Assembly: GCA_902495325.1 (NCBI GenBank)
Contig: CABUWK010000002.1
Span: 1 to 64,000 of the forward strand
Direction of reading: 5' to 3'
DNA length: 64,000 nt
Origin: an uncultured Acidiphilium sp.
GTDB lineage: Bacteria > Bacillota > Clostridia > Christensenellales > Borkfalkiaceae
Numbering within the stretch: the first letter of the stretch is position 1; each line of letters starts with the position of its first letter. A program made the translations under genes and the position numbers. Below are positions 6,801 to 15,321 of this stretch, in pieces. The notes under the pieces were generated by a model. That model was not told the DNA's origin. It was given only the letters and a program-made list of their open reading frames with translations, and ran no database searches.

Positions 6801-8762
6801 GAAATGTATTGGACTGAGATCTTAAGACTGGAAACGAGATGTTACTCTGTTACGGTTCCCGAAGCAGACTCCGGAAAAAATTATGAAGTCCGGTTATCAT
6901 GCGGAGAATTGACAACTTATCAGCTTGCAGTGGATGGTAAATTTATAAAATGTGAATTCTTCGAAAGAGGCTTAGTGGAAAGATATACCTTCAGTCTTAC
7001 GAAAGGAAATCATACGATTTCTATTCAGTATGATACAAATGCTCCGACCGGTCAGTATACTGTTACCGTCGATCAGCCCAGGCTGATTTTTATGAAACAG
7101 ATAGAAGATCTTGACTTTTATTTGACAGAGACAGAGTCCGGTGTTTATACAAGAGACGGAATACGTCCGGGATATAGTTATAATATACAATTGATTGCAA
7201 ACGGTAAGATTGTTTCCGAATATTTTACCGTGAAAGATGTTGATCCTTATGACGATATATCGGTAGACGGTTATGTTCTGAAGGTTCGTTCCGAAGCGGA
7301 ATATGATAAGGAAAAGATTTTTCTTGTTAATTTTGCTTTTGTGAACTATTACATCTCAGTGGATACGGTATACCCTTATCTTCTGGTTCCGAAAGTGGAA
7401 AAGAACGACAACGAGATCTTGTATAAAATCGAAGTTCTTGACTATTATACCGGGGAATCGATACTGACTTCCGGGCAGAACACATTAGTTAAGAAGGAAG
7501 AAATTGCTAAGATTTCCGACATTCTGATGAAGGTCGATATCGGCACTACGTCAATATCCGAACAAAAAATCACTTCGTCAAATCGATACAATGGGTTGAA
7601 TGCGTTTGTGTTTGATTTGTCCGAACTCAATTATTATCAGGATGCAAATATCAATTGCGTGGTGACATTGAAGAACGGAACAGCTGACCGGGACGTTGAT
7701 TTGCCGACGACTGTCTTGCCTTATCGCACAAGCGGATCGATTAATAATTTCGATCCGTCAGGTAAAAAAATATTATATTTTGATCTGACAACCGATCCGA
7801 TCGATGTAAGCAAATATGCTATGAATCCGATCGTTTTCCCGGAGAGCGTAAAAGTCGTAAATATAAAAGGGAACGGAGACGAAGATTGCTTTAACGGGTT
7901 TAAATTCAGCGGCGATATCGTGTTGAATTTGTATCATGTTTCCTTAAAAGGAGCATGGAACGGTGCCCCGGTTCGTTCGGATAACAACGTAACCATCAAT
8001 GCTTTGGGACAATGTTCGATTGATGGCGGAGATGGATATTTCGGAACTATGCAAGCACAGGCAACCCCGGCAATTGTTGTTAAAGATTTAACATTGCGGG
8101 TTCCGAAGGGATCGCATTTATCAATAACCGGAGGGCTTCCCTATCTGTATAACTTTAACGGTAGCGTCGGTACAACAGGCAGTACGGGAAAGAACGGGGC
8201 TGACGGAACTTCCGACAGTAAAAACGGAGAAGATGGCAAAACCGGCGGTGCCGGCGGTACCGGTGAAATGGGAAGAACAGGAACTACCGGCGTAAAATGC
8301 AATATCCTGGATATTTCCGGAGTGGATGGCAAAAACGTTACAATAAAGGGAAGCGTCGGATGTCTTGGCGGAACCGGAGGTAAAGGCGGAACAGGTGGCA
8401 ACGGCGGTGACGGAAAAGCAGTCGGCTGGTGGGGACAGGCCAGCGGTAACGGCGGTGACGGTGGTCAAGGCGGCGTCGGCGGAACAGGTGGCAAAGGCGG
8501 AACAGGCGGAACAGGAATCGAGTGTAAAAGTATAAAGGATTCTCAAAACCGTGGAATTGACAATGTTGTAACGATATCCGGCGGTAAAGGCGGTCAAGGC
8601 GGAGCCGGTGGTAAAGGCGGTAACGGTGGCAAAGGTGGATCCGGTGGCGCAAAACCGTCTGTCGGCGGACATGCGGGATCAGATGGTCATGACGGAACGG
8701 TTGGTAATAGCGGTAAAACGGGAGAATCCGGCTCCGTCGGTGCAGCGATAAAATACGTCTGA
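3852..8762 (+). CDS. Giant exported protein with repeated beta domains and Gly-rich C-terminus
   Basis: 1636 residues. A signal peptide occupies residues 1-36 (positive start, hydrophobic LLACFICLFASLGF, cleavage near AKADG). The N-terminal third has no family I recognise. About residues 520-960 hold several repeats of a PPC-like beta-sandwich pattern (WYRFTEKDSEVSVFS...KTYFIKLEN; IYRFKPKTTTEYIFSSG...NYYVKVEN; FYRFTTANYAGKYTVELL...EYYLKLVG). About 1435-1636 are built of Gly-X-Y and Gly-Gly-X triplets (for example GGTGGKGGTGGNGGDG) broken by two short beta-like inserts. There is no LPXTG or C-terminal membrane helix, so anchoring is unclear. AAGGTGAGG provides the ribosome site. Gene and codons are A+T-rich compared with neighbours, except for the Gly-rich end. 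A surface fibre, adhesin or stalk is the likeliest role (inference). Confidence 0.8.
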   Translation: MRKILGKKNAVIALLACFICLFASLGFSVVMPAKADGLVETTKSEYDTYTDSDQVLYYSDKTIRDYPDSLYATQCRICYNEEGILDLENAGTDDPIVGIVPKDLFSGTGRVLHIGKEYGFFIDTEIIAKKYVSTVMVFDIDTNTNFDETTDRVIVKVQPVFQYKYVYLKATESSFGFNGKNLDYNLTEDRVTPYPRSILEDRVNFGMTNEYYLKDVSYGEALYNENNLNRGDIGYNPYNDYGSFFTAVDYTYNGKSREKGDFPVEASVSLALDCVGIVFSKAPVIGTMMNVLTIGTDIISLGAGIIDQNYGHEVSVSSGKLTTRCFYQNRDDQLAHYKDSEGNPILTKVAGLTVNTPDDKSVWYGTGDDVTGYFTVSHSALNGQVAEYTRLVQEIALKVVRVSGDTEVAADTSSYSHFLRKQNTKEVVNGEADGYTIKDGYDRFSFAPSESEYYKIVNHGISPLNIKISVEKDDKTFEMVIEKQVMSKESLRVLFDKTKEYRIEAGGIRTERDFHIFPLTFELDPERIEPEETKEVTIKGNSLKWYRFTEKDSEVSVFSTDKGNISITIYDRNMKPVVNNAMAINSPELLTEADKTYFIKLENLSDTVQTTSFVHSYKSGSVIGGDLYSEPRYFKMKIEILGTYRFELKSNSSLDITVYNNNHVTLYTTRSLQFLYTFERTGEYILGVKRVNGVSGNESVSYGMQFTAENIFFGKNILTYNEALTYNIYRFKPKTTTEYIFSSGSASVRVMKSLTGDGDLNGGILSAGTNYYVKVENAYSGFELNVGLAYCGVLKNGVIQNGTFGAEESVFYRFTTANYAGKYTVELLNAQLAVFDRNLEYVHITGGNVFYGQETAEYYLKLVGVYENNYSVKCYFDPPELKINKGQAISSDTYFKFTNDTLQVFIIRTFGDNTASAKVKYSTDLENFTESDGSTNFATMNVTWDANIYYIYVEVGGKGYVGVSIAYADPEKYFEPDYKLPESEMYWTEILRLETRCYSVTVPEADSGKNYEVRLSCGELTTYQLAVDGKFIKCEFFERGLVERYTFSLTKGNHTISIQYDTNAPTGQYTVTVDQPRLIFMKQIEDLDFYLTETESGVYTRDGIRPGYSYNIQLIANGKIVSEYFTVKDVDPYDDISVDGYVLKVRSEAEYDKEKIFLVNFAFVNYYISVDTVYPYLLVPKVEKNDNEILYKIEVLDYYTGESILTSGQNTLVKKEEIAKISDILMKVDIGTTSISEQKITSSNRYNGLNAFVFDLSELNYYQDANINCVVTLKNGTADRDVDLPTTVLPYRTSGSINNFDPSGKKILYFDLTTDPIDVSKYAMNPIVFPESVKVVNIKGNGDEDCFNGFKFSGDIVLNLYHVSLKGAWNGAPVRSDNNVTINALGQCSIDGGDGYFGTMQAQATPAIVVKDLTLRVPKGSHLSITGGLPYLYNFNGSVGTTGSTGKNGADGTSDSKNGEDGKTGGAGGTGEMGRTGTTGVKCNILDISGVDGKNVTIKGSVGCLGGTGGKGGTGGNGGDGKAVGWWGQASGNGGDGGQGGVGGTGGKGGTGGTGIECKSIKDSQNRGIDNVVTISGGKGGQGGAGGKGGNGGKGGSGGAKPSVGGHAGSDGHDGTVGNSGKTGESGSVGAAIKYV

Positions 8763-8821
8763 TAAATATTCAGAAACCAGCCAAATTAAGGGTAGGCTTT
8801 TTAAGAAAAGCCAAGGGATAC

Positions 8822-8851
8822 AAAAAGCACGGTATCAGCGCCGTGCTTTTT
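8822..8851 (+). terminator. Rho-independent terminator after the giant exported protein
   Basis: AAAAGCACGG pairs with CCGTGCTTTT around an 8-base loop, followed by T residues, 60 bases after the stop codon. Confidence 0.85.
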
Positions 8852-8930
8852 GCTTTGGTCTTTTGGATGAAATGGTTTGTTTATCGGCTTATAGGGGAAG
8901 ATTTATAAAATGTAACCCTTCTAAATGGGA

Positions 8931-9061
8931 CAATTGGTTTTTGAGATCCTTCCTTAGTGGTGGAATATTGCGCCTTGGCGGCGCCGCCCCCTTTTTGTCC
9001 TTCGGACGTTTTTCCCGTTTCATCGGGAAAATTCACAGGTCAGGATGACAAAAACCAATTG
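8931..9061. repeat. Long-class hairpin repeat, copy 4
   Basis: CAATTGGTTTTTG (8931-8943) is exactly complementary to CAAAAACCAATTG (9049-9061), a 13-bp perfect arm. The core has GAGATCCTTCC at one side, GGTCAGGATGAC at the other, and the GGCGGCGCCGCC...CCCGTTTCATCGGG block of the 130-bp class. The flanks at 8852-8930 and 9062-9170 hold no gene. Confidence 0.8.
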
Positions 9062-9170
9062 ATTATTTTTTTAGACTGGGTCAGAATGACAAAATGATAT
9101 GATTTTACGAGACACAAACGAAAAAGGAAATGCCGTGCGATTTAAGGACCTTAAAAACTTTTCGGGGATC

Positions 9171-9204
9171 AAAAAAGGACCCGGATGATCCGGATCCTTT
9201 TTTT
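9171..9204 (-). terminator. Terminator of nifJ
   Basis: AAAAAAGGACCCGGATGATCCGGATCCTTTTTTT region: A-rich and T-rich tails around a G+C stem (GGACCCGG/CCGGATCC, one wobble). It lies 23 bases after the nifJ stop on the minus strand and could also stop plus-strand transcripts. Confidence 0.85.
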
Positions 9205-9226
9205 GAAACCCATACGGGTTGTCGTT

Positions 9227-12200
9227 TTATTCTTTGCCGGCAAGTTTCTTGTATTTCGCAAGTCTTTCGCCGTTTTCCTCTTCCGCTTCTTCGAACAGCT
9301 TTTCGGCAAGTTCGGGCTGCGCTTTTTTCAGCGAAGCATAGCGGTTTTCGCCGAGGATGAATGCCTGATAGCTTTCCGTCGGGTCTTTGCTGTCGAGCGT
9401 GAACGGATTCGTTTCCGTTCCGACCTTTTCGGGATTGTATCTGTAAAGGTGCCAGTAACCGGCATCTACGGCTTTCTTTTCTTCCGACTGAGAGTTCGTC
9501 ATGTTGATGCCGTGGTTGATGCAGGGTGCGTAGCAGATGATAAGCGAAGGTCCGTCGTAAGCTTCCGCTTCGGTGATCGCGTTCAGGAATTGCTGTTTGT
9601 TCGAACCCATCGCGCACTGCGCAACATAAACGTAACCGTAGCTCATCGCCATCATGCCGAGGTCTTTCTTTTTGATCCTCTTGCCGCCCGCGGCGAATTT
9701 CGCAACCGCGCCCGTCGGGGTGGATTTGCTTGCCTGTCCGCCGGTGTTGGAGTAAACTTCGGTATCCACGACGAGGACGTTCACGTCTTCGCCCTGAGCG
9801 AGCACGTGGTCGAGACCGCCGTAACCGATATCGTATGCCCAACCGTCGCCGCCGAAGATCCAGATGGACTTCTTGATGATGCAGTCTTTCGCGCCTTCGA
9901 TCTCTTTCAGAACGGTTTTCAGTTCGCCCGTAGCGTTCTTGATCGAGGAAGCGAGCGTTTCTTCAAGCGTTTTCGCAACGGCTTTGGTGATATCCGCGCT
10001 CTTCTTGTTCTCAAGCCAGGTCTTGAAAGCTTCCGCCGTTTTGCCCTTCGTGCCGAGTTCGAGCGCTTTGGTCATCAGATCGCCGAGTTTCGCTCTTCTC
10101 TGCGCATAAGCGAGGTTGAAGCCGAAACCGTATTCCGCGTTGTCTTCGAACAAGCTGTTTGCCCAGGCGGGACCTTTGCCTTCTTCGTTCTTGGTGTAGG
10201 GGCACGTCGGGGAAGAACCGCCGTAAATAGAGGAGCAGCCCGTAGCGTTCGCAACGACCATTCTGTCGCCGAACATCTGCGTGATCACTTTGATATAAGG
10301 CGTTTCGCCGCATCCCGCGCACGCTCCGGAGAACTCGAACAAAGGCTGTTTGAACTGAGAGCCCTTGACGGTCGTCGGTTTGAACACGGACGTGTCGACC
10401 TTGGGAAGCTGTTTGCTGAATTCGTAGTTGGCGGTTTCGTCCGCAACGACGCTTTCGAGCGTGACCATTTTAAGCGCTTTCTTTTCTTCTTTCGTGGGGC
10501 AGATGTTCACGCAGACGCCGCAACCCATACAGTCGAGCGGGCTGACCTGCATTCTGAACGAATAGCCCTTCATGCCGATCGCCGCTTTCGTGGCGAACGT
10601 TGCGGGAACTTCCGTTCCGTCTTTTACGAGAGCCGGACGGATCGTCGCGTGCGGGCAGACGAAGGCGCACTGGTTACACTGGATACAATTTTCCGCATCC
10701 CATGCGGGGATCTTGACCGCAACGCCTCTCTTTTCGAACTGCGTCGTTCCGGTGGGAACGCTGCCGTCCGCATTGAAAGCGGAAGAGGGAAGCTTGTTGC
10801 CTTCGAGCGCAAGGATGGGATGGATGACTTCGCGGAAATATTTGTCGTCCGCAAGTTTAAGCGGAGCGGCACCCGTCGTGGCGTCTGCCCACGAAGCGGG
10901 AACTTCGATCTCCACGAGTTCGGAAGAAGCTTTGTCGATCGCGGCATAGTTCATGTTGACGACCGCGTCGCCCTTCTTTCCGTAAGATTTCTTTACGTAC
11001 TGTTTCATCCAGTCCTCCGCTTCCGCGTAAGGCATGATTTCGGGGTTGATTTTGAAGAAAGCAGCCTGCATGATGGCATTCGTTCTGCCGCCGAGCCCGA
11101 TTCCCTGGGCGATCTTGATCGCGTCGATCACATACAGTTTCGCATGCTTCTTCGCAAGGAGGCGTTTCATGGACGCAGGCAGATTTTCGCCGAGGGCTTC
11201 CGCCGTGTTCCATTCGCAGTTCAGAAGGAATTTGCCCCCTTCTTTCAGATCGGTCACCATGTCGTAACGGGTCACGTACGAAGGCTGCGAGCAGGCGATG
11301 AAGTCCGCCGCGTCGATCAGATAAGAAGACTGAATGGGCGTTTTGCCGAAACGAAGATGAGATACGGTGATACCGCCCGATTTTTTGGAGTCATAGAAGA
11401 AATACCCCTGTGCATACATGTCGGTGTGGTCGCCGATGATCTTGATGGAGTTCTTGTTCGCGCCGACCGTACCGTCGGAGCCGAGACCGTAGAACTTGCA
11501 GCTGATCGTCCCTTCGGGAGCTGCGTTATATTGCTCGGAGAAGTCGAGCGAAGTGTTCGTAAGATCGTCGTAAATACCGATCGTGAAGTGGTTCTTCGGC
11601 TTTTCCTGCTCGAGGTTTTTGTAAACGGCATAGACCATCGAGGGGTTGAATTCCTTCGAGCCGAGACCGTATCTGCCGCCGACGACGGTGATTCTCTTCT
11701 TGTTTTCGAACAGCGCGCTGCAAACGTCGAGGTAAAGGGGTTCGCCGAGCGAGCCGGGTTCCTTCGTTCTGTCGAGCACGGCGATCTTCTTCGTCGTTTT
11801 GGGAAGAGCTTTGATGAATGCCTTCGTGGCGAAAGGTCTGTACAGTCTGACTTTCAGAACGCCGACTTTATGACCTTCTTTGTTCATCTTCGCGATCGTC
11901 TCTTCGATCGCTTCCGCGCCGCTGCCCATGATCACGATGACGTTTTCCGCATCGGGCGCGCCGACGTAATCGAACAGGTGATAGCTTCTGCCGGTCAGGG
12001 CGGAAACCTTGTCCATCATCTTCTGCACGATGGCGGGGGTAGCTTCGTAATATTTGTTTGCCGTTTCTCTGTTCTGGAAATAAGTATCGCTGTTCTGCGC
12101 GGTACCTTTCTGGATCGGGTGATCGGGGTTAAGCGCTCTCGCTCTGAAATCCTCGATATCCTTCATGTCCACGAGTTTCTTCATGTCTTCGTAATCGATC

Positions 12201-12748
12201 GCTTCGATCTTGGAGACTTCGTGGCTCGTTCTGAACCCGTCGAAGAAGTGCAGGAAGGGCACTTTCGCTTTCAGTGTGGAAAGGTGAGCGACGAGGGCAA
12301 GGTCCATGACTTCCTGTACGGAGTTGGATGCAAGCATGGCAAAACCCGTCTGACGGCAAGCCATAACGTCGGAATGATCGCCGAAAATGTTCAGCGAGTG
12401 CGCCGCAAGCGCTCTCGCGCTGACGTGGAATACGCAGGGAAGCAGTTCGCCCGAAATCTTGTACATGTTCGGGATCATCAGGAGAAGCCCCTGAGATGCG
12501 GTGTAGGTTACCGTGAGCGCGCCTGCGCTTAAAGAACCGTGAACGGCACCCGCCGCGCCCGCTTCGGACTGCATTTCCGCAAGACGAAGCTTCTGCCCGA
12601 ACATGTTCGTTCTGCCGGCGGTCGCCCATTCGTCCGCTACTTCCGCCATCGGAGAAGAGGGGGTAATCGGGTAAATCGCCGCTACTTCCGAGAACGCGTA
12701 CGCAACGTGGCTCGCAGCGGTGTTACCGTCGATCGTCATGATTTTCAT
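9227..12748 (-). CDS. nifJ: Pyruvate:ferredoxin (flavodoxin) oxidoreductase
   Basis: A single-chain PFOR of 1173 residues, the usual length. It oxidises pyruvate with CoA to acetyl-CoA and CO2 and passes electrons to ferredoxin, in the cytosol. The N-terminal pyruvate-binding domain starts MKIMTIDGNTAASHVAYAFS and has YPITPSSPMAE. Two 4Fe-4S ferredoxin motifs are CIQCNQCAFVCP (about 687-698) and CMGCGVCVNICP (about 738-750). The proximal cluster ligand starts as CAGCGETPY, and the thiamine diphosphate site as GDGWAYDIGYGGLDHVLA (about 963-980). GGAGG lies 10 bases before the ATG and a near-consensus promoter about 130 bases upstream. It is a monocistronic unit and a mark of anaerobic metabolism. 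Confidence 0.97.
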   Translation of the reverse strand: MKIMTIDGNTAASHVAYAFSEVAAIYPITPSSPMAEVADEWATAGRTNMFGQKLRLAEMQSEAGAAGAVHGSLSAGALTVTYTASQGLLLMIPNMYKISGELLPCVFHVSARALAAHSLNIFGDHSDVMACRQTGFAMLASNSVQEVMDLALVAHLSTLKAKVPFLHFFDGFRTSHEVSKIEAIDYEDMKKLVDMKDIEDFRARALNPDHPIQKGTAQNSDTYFQNRETANKYYEATPAIVQKMMDKVSALTGRSYHLFDYVGAPDAENVIVIMGSGAEAIEETIAKMNKEGHKVGVLKVRLYRPFATKAFIKALPKTTKKIAVLDRTKEPGSLGEPLYLDVCSALFENKKRITVVGGRYGLGSKEFNPSMVYAVYKNLEQEKPKNHFTIGIYDDLTNTSLDFSEQYNAAPEGTISCKFYGLGSDGTVGANKNSIKIIGDHTDMYAQGYFFYDSKKSGGITVSHLRFGKTPIQSSYLIDAADFIACSQPSYVTRYDMVTDLKEGGKFLLNCEWNTAEALGENLPASMKRLLAKKHAKLYVIDAIKIAQGIGLGGRTNAIMQAAFFKINPEIMPYAEAEDWMKQYVKKSYGKKGDAVVNMNYAAIDKASSELVEIEVPASWADATTGAAPLKLADDKYFREVIHPILALEGNKLPSSAFNADGSVPTGTTQFEKRGVAVKIPAWDAENCIQCNQCAFVCPHATIRPALVKDGTEVPATFATKAAIGMKGYSFRMQVSPLDCMGCGVCVNICPTKEEKKALKMVTLESVVADETANYEFSKQLPKVDTSVFKPTTVKGSQFKQPLFEFSGACAGCGETPYIKVITQMFGDRMVVANATGCSSIYGGSSPTCPYTKNEEGKGPAWANSLFEDNAEYGFGFNLAYAQRRAKLGDLMTKALELGTKGKTAEAFKTWLENKKSADITKAVAKTLEETLASSIKNATGELKTVLKEIEGAKDCIIKKSIWIFGGDGWAYDIGYGGLDHVLAQGEDVNVLVVDTEVYSNTGGQASKSTPTGAVAKFAAGGKRIKKKDLGMMAMSYGYVYVAQCAMGSNKQQFLNAITEAEAYDGPSLIICYAPCINHGINMTNSQSEEKKAVDAGYWHLYRYNPEKVGTETNPFTLDSKDPTESYQAFILGENRYASLKKAQPELAEKLFEEAEEENGERLAKYKKLAGKE

Positions 12749-12875
12749 AATCTGAAAACCTCCGTATAATAATATAGTTTTTTTTTCGGAAAACGCGCAA
12801 AGACGACACCCGCCGGAACGATCCGCGGGGTTCTGCGCAAAGATGACCGCGATTTTTGTCGGATCAACCTTATAT

Positions 12876-12904
12876 ATTATAACGCAAGAGCCCGGTTAAG
12901 TCAA
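12876..12904 (-). promoter_or_regulatory. Sigma-A promoter of nifJ
   Basis: On the minus strand TTGACT (12904-12899) and TATAAT (12881-12876) are separated by exactly 17 bases. The leader of about 120 bases contains the pair CCCGC/GCGGG hairpin and two copies of TCTTTGCGC; no known riboswitch is recognised. Confidence 0.85.
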
Positions 12905-13190
12905 TAACTTTGGCAAATTTAAGGTGAAAAAACGAGAAAATAATCGTTTAAACCCGTTGTCTGTCGTAAAAACCCCGTTTTTTCGGCTGTTTTCGGGAAG
13001 AGAACGGATCTTTTCGTGTTTTTTTGCCGAAAAGAAAACGGAAATACGGGAAAGCGGACAGATTAATTGCGTTTTTCCGAAAAGTGTGATAAAATGATAG
13101 CGTGAAAGTTTATGCCGTCCGTTTTTTCGGGGTAAAAAGCCTTTTCCCGGAAGCGCGGCGGAAAGAAAACAATCGAAAGGAGAATACTCT

Positions 13191-13688
13191 ATGAGTAAAC
13201 AACCCGTCCGGAAAAGATTTGCTTATGCGGCGCTTTTCGTTGCGCTTGCCGTCGTGATCTGCGCCGTGGTCGGTCTGATCCTCGCCGCAAACGACGTGTT
13301 CGACATTAATCCCTTCCGTCTGTTCTTTATCATTCTCACGGTCGGGATCGGCCTCGCGCTTCTCGTGTACGGCGTCGTGACGAAAGGCGGCTACGAGATC
13401 GCCGTTTCGTCGATCGTACTGATCGTCGGCATTACGCTGATCATGATCGGCGTGAAATGGTGGATCATTCTCATCGTGGATATCGCGCTTGCTCTGATCG
13501 CTCTGATCGCCCTTCTCCTCATGAAAACAGATCGGCTGTTCGTGGAACGCACGGATGAGAAAGCGGGTTACAAACCCTATACCGAACAGCTTGCCGAGAG
13601 AAAGGCAAAAGAGGCGGAAGAGGAAAAGAACAGGGTTCTGCCCGAAATTAAATCCTTCGCGCCCGATAAGGACGAAGAAAACAAATGA
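13191..13688 (+). CDS. Small four-helix membrane protein of unknown function
   Basis: 165 residues with four predicted membrane segments (about residues 10-33, 41-63, 67-87 and 89-110) and a charged, Lys/Glu-rich cytoplasmic tail (about 115-165). I do not recognise the family. AAAGGAGA lies 8 bases before the ATG. A possible -10 (TAAAAT, near 13089) lies about 95 bases upstream. It stands just before pncB on the same strand, about 108 bases apart, and could be read together with it. The tail sequence KAKEAEEEKN looks like a short helix that could bind another protein; that is only a guess. Confidence 0.75.
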   Translation: MSKQPVRKRFAYAALFVALAVVICAVVGLILAANDVFDINPFRLFFIILTVGIGLALLVYGVVTKGGYEIAVSSIVLIVGITLIMIGVKWWIILIVDIALALIALIALLLMKTDRLFVERTDEKAGYKPYTEQLAERKAKEAEEEKNRVLPEIKSFAPDKDEENK

Positions 13689-13752
13689 TCGACCGATAAA
13701 CGGCTTATAGACCGCTTTTGCGGAAAAGCCGTTCTGACGCCGCATGTGTGTG

Positions 13753-13775
13753 CCCGCGGCGGTTTCTGCTGCGGG
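13753..13775 (+). promoter_or_regulatory. GC-rich leader hairpin upstream of pncB
   Basis: CCCGCGGC (13753-13760) can pair with GCTGCGGG (13768-13775), with one mismatch, just before the Shine-Dalgarno AAGGAAAG (13783-13790). Just upstream, AACGGCTT (13699-13706) and AAGCCGTT (13726-13733) can also pair. Confidence 0.35.
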
Positions 13776-13796
13776 AAAATATAAGGAAAGACAGAA

Positions 13797-15245
13797 ATGG
13801 AAACAAAACGCAATCTCACATTGCTTACCGACCTGTATGAACTCACGATGATGAACGGCTATTTCCTCGAAGGGAAAAAGGACGAGATCGCCGTGTTCGA
13901 CGTGTTTTTCAGACAGAACGAACTGATCACTTATTCCGTAGCCGCGGGGCTCGAACAGGCGATCGATTACGTGATGAATCTCTCGTTCGGAGAGGACGAG
14001 ATCTCTTATCTTCGCAGCCTCGGCATTTTCGACGAGGGTTTTCTGCGCTATCTCGCGGACCTTCGGTTTACGGGCGATATCTATTCGGTGCCCGAAGGGA
14101 CGCTCGTTTTCCCGAAAGAACCCATTTTAACGGTTCGCGCTCCCGTCATGCAGGCGCAACTCGTGGAAACGGCGATCCTGAATATTCTCAATCATCAGAC
14201 CCTTATCGCCACGAAAGCGGCGAAAGTCCGTTACGCCGCGAAGGAAGATAACGTGATGGAATTCGGTCTCCGCCGCGCGCAGGGACCGGACGCGGGCATT
14301 TACGGCGCCCGCGCGGCGATCATCGGCGGGTGCAATTCCACGTCGGACGTGCTTGCCGGACAGATGTTCGACATCCCCGTTTCCGGTACGCACGCGCACA
14401 GCTGGGTGATGAATTTCCCAAGCGAAATCGAGGCTTTCCGCGCTTATGCGAGGGTTTATCCCGATTGCGCTCTTCTGCTCGTCGATACGTACGACACGCT
14501 GAAAAGCGGCGTTCCGAACGCCATTAAGGTGTTTGATGAGATGCGCGCCGAAGGCAAAAAACCTCTCGGCATCCGCATCGATTCGGGCGATCTGGCATAT
14601 CTCACCAAGCGTGCGAGAAAAATGCTTGACGACGCCGGTTATCCCGATACGATCATCTGCGCTTCGGGCGATCTCGACGAAAGATTGATCCAGAGCCTGA
14701 AATTGCAGGGCGCATGTATCGACAGCTGGGGGATCGGAACGAAACTGATCACCAGCGCGGATATGCCCGCTCTCGGCGGCGTGTATAAGCTTGCCGCCGT
14801 GGAAGAGAACGGAAAGCTGATCCCGAAAATCAAGGTTTCCGACAACACGGCAAAGATCACGAATCCCGGGTTCAAAACGATTTACCGTATTTACGACGGC
14901 GCGACGGGCAAAGCGGAAGCGGACGTCGTGGCTCTTCGCGGGGAGAAGATCGATTTTTCGAAACCGCTTACGCTGTATCATCCCGTGGAACGCTGGAAGA
15001 AAATCACATTCGAAAATTACACCGTGAAAGAACTTCCCGTCACGATCGTGAAGGACGGAAAACTCGTTTACGACATGCCGACGCTGAAAGAGATCTCGGC
15101 ATACGCGAAAAAGGAAAAGGAATCTTTCTGGGACGAGTACAAACGCCTCGATCAGCCGCACATTTATAAGGTCGATCTGTCCGACGAGCTTTACGCTCTG
15201 AAAACGGAGATGCTCGAGAAGATAAGAAGAGGAGAAGCCCTCTGA
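13797..15245 (+). CDS. pncB: Nicotinate phosphoribosyltransferase
   Basis: 482 residues, the length of Gram-positive NAPRTase. It makes nicotinate mononucleotide from nicotinic acid, PRPP and ATP in the Preiss-Handler NAD salvage pathway. Family landmarks are LLTDLYELTMMNGYF at the N-terminus, EFGLRRAQGPDAG (about 157-169), GTHAHSWVM (about 197-205), GIRIDSGDLAYL (about 260-271) and ASGDLDERLI (about 289-298). The ribosome site AAGGAAAG is 6 bases from the ATG. It starts a plus-strand group with lspA and the pseudouridine synthase gene, separated from lspA by 76 bases that hold no clear terminator. Confidence 0.95.
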   Translation: METKRNLTLLTDLYELTMMNGYFLEGKKDEIAVFDVFFRQNELITYSVAAGLEQAIDYVMNLSFGEDEISYLRSLGIFDEGFLRYLADLRFTGDIYSVPEGTLVFPKEPILTVRAPVMQAQLVETAILNILNHQTLIATKAAKVRYAAKEDNVMEFGLRRAQGPDAGIYGARAAIIGGCNSTSDVLAGQMFDIPVSGTHAHSWVMNFPSEIEAFRAYARVYPDCALLLVDTYDTLKSGVPNAIKVFDEMRAEGKKPLGIRIDSGDLAYLTKRARKMLDDAGYPDTIICASGDLDERLIQSLKLQGACIDSWGIGTKLITSADMPALGGVYKLAAVEENGKLIPKIKVSDNTAKITNPGFKTIYRIYDGATGKAEADVVALRGEKIDFSKPLTLYHPVERWKKITFENYTVKELPVTIVKDGKLVYDMPTLKEISAYAKKEKESFWDEYKRLDQPHIYKVDLSDELYALKTEMLEKIRRGEAL

Positions 15246-15321
15246 AAAAACTTTTCCGCCGCGCGGCAAATTGCGGGAAGTTACCCTATAAGGCGATCAA
15301 CGCGGTAATTAAGGAGTTATT

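Noticed and set aside
8121..8672. Antisense ORFs over the Gly-rich end of the giant protein
   Set aside because: They translate the complement of the GGX repeats into Ser/Ala/Thr or Pro-rich strings; no start signals.
8350..8700. Short tandem DNA repeats suggesting CRISPR
   Set aside because: They are codon-level repeats of Gly-Gly-X inside a coding frame; no constant repeat/spacer length, and no cas genes anywhere in the window.
9185..12532. 1115-residue ORF on the plus strand opposite nifJ
   Set aside because: It is the antisense shadow of nifJ; low-complexity Arg/Phe-rich product, no ribosome site, while the minus-strand protein has all PFOR motifs.
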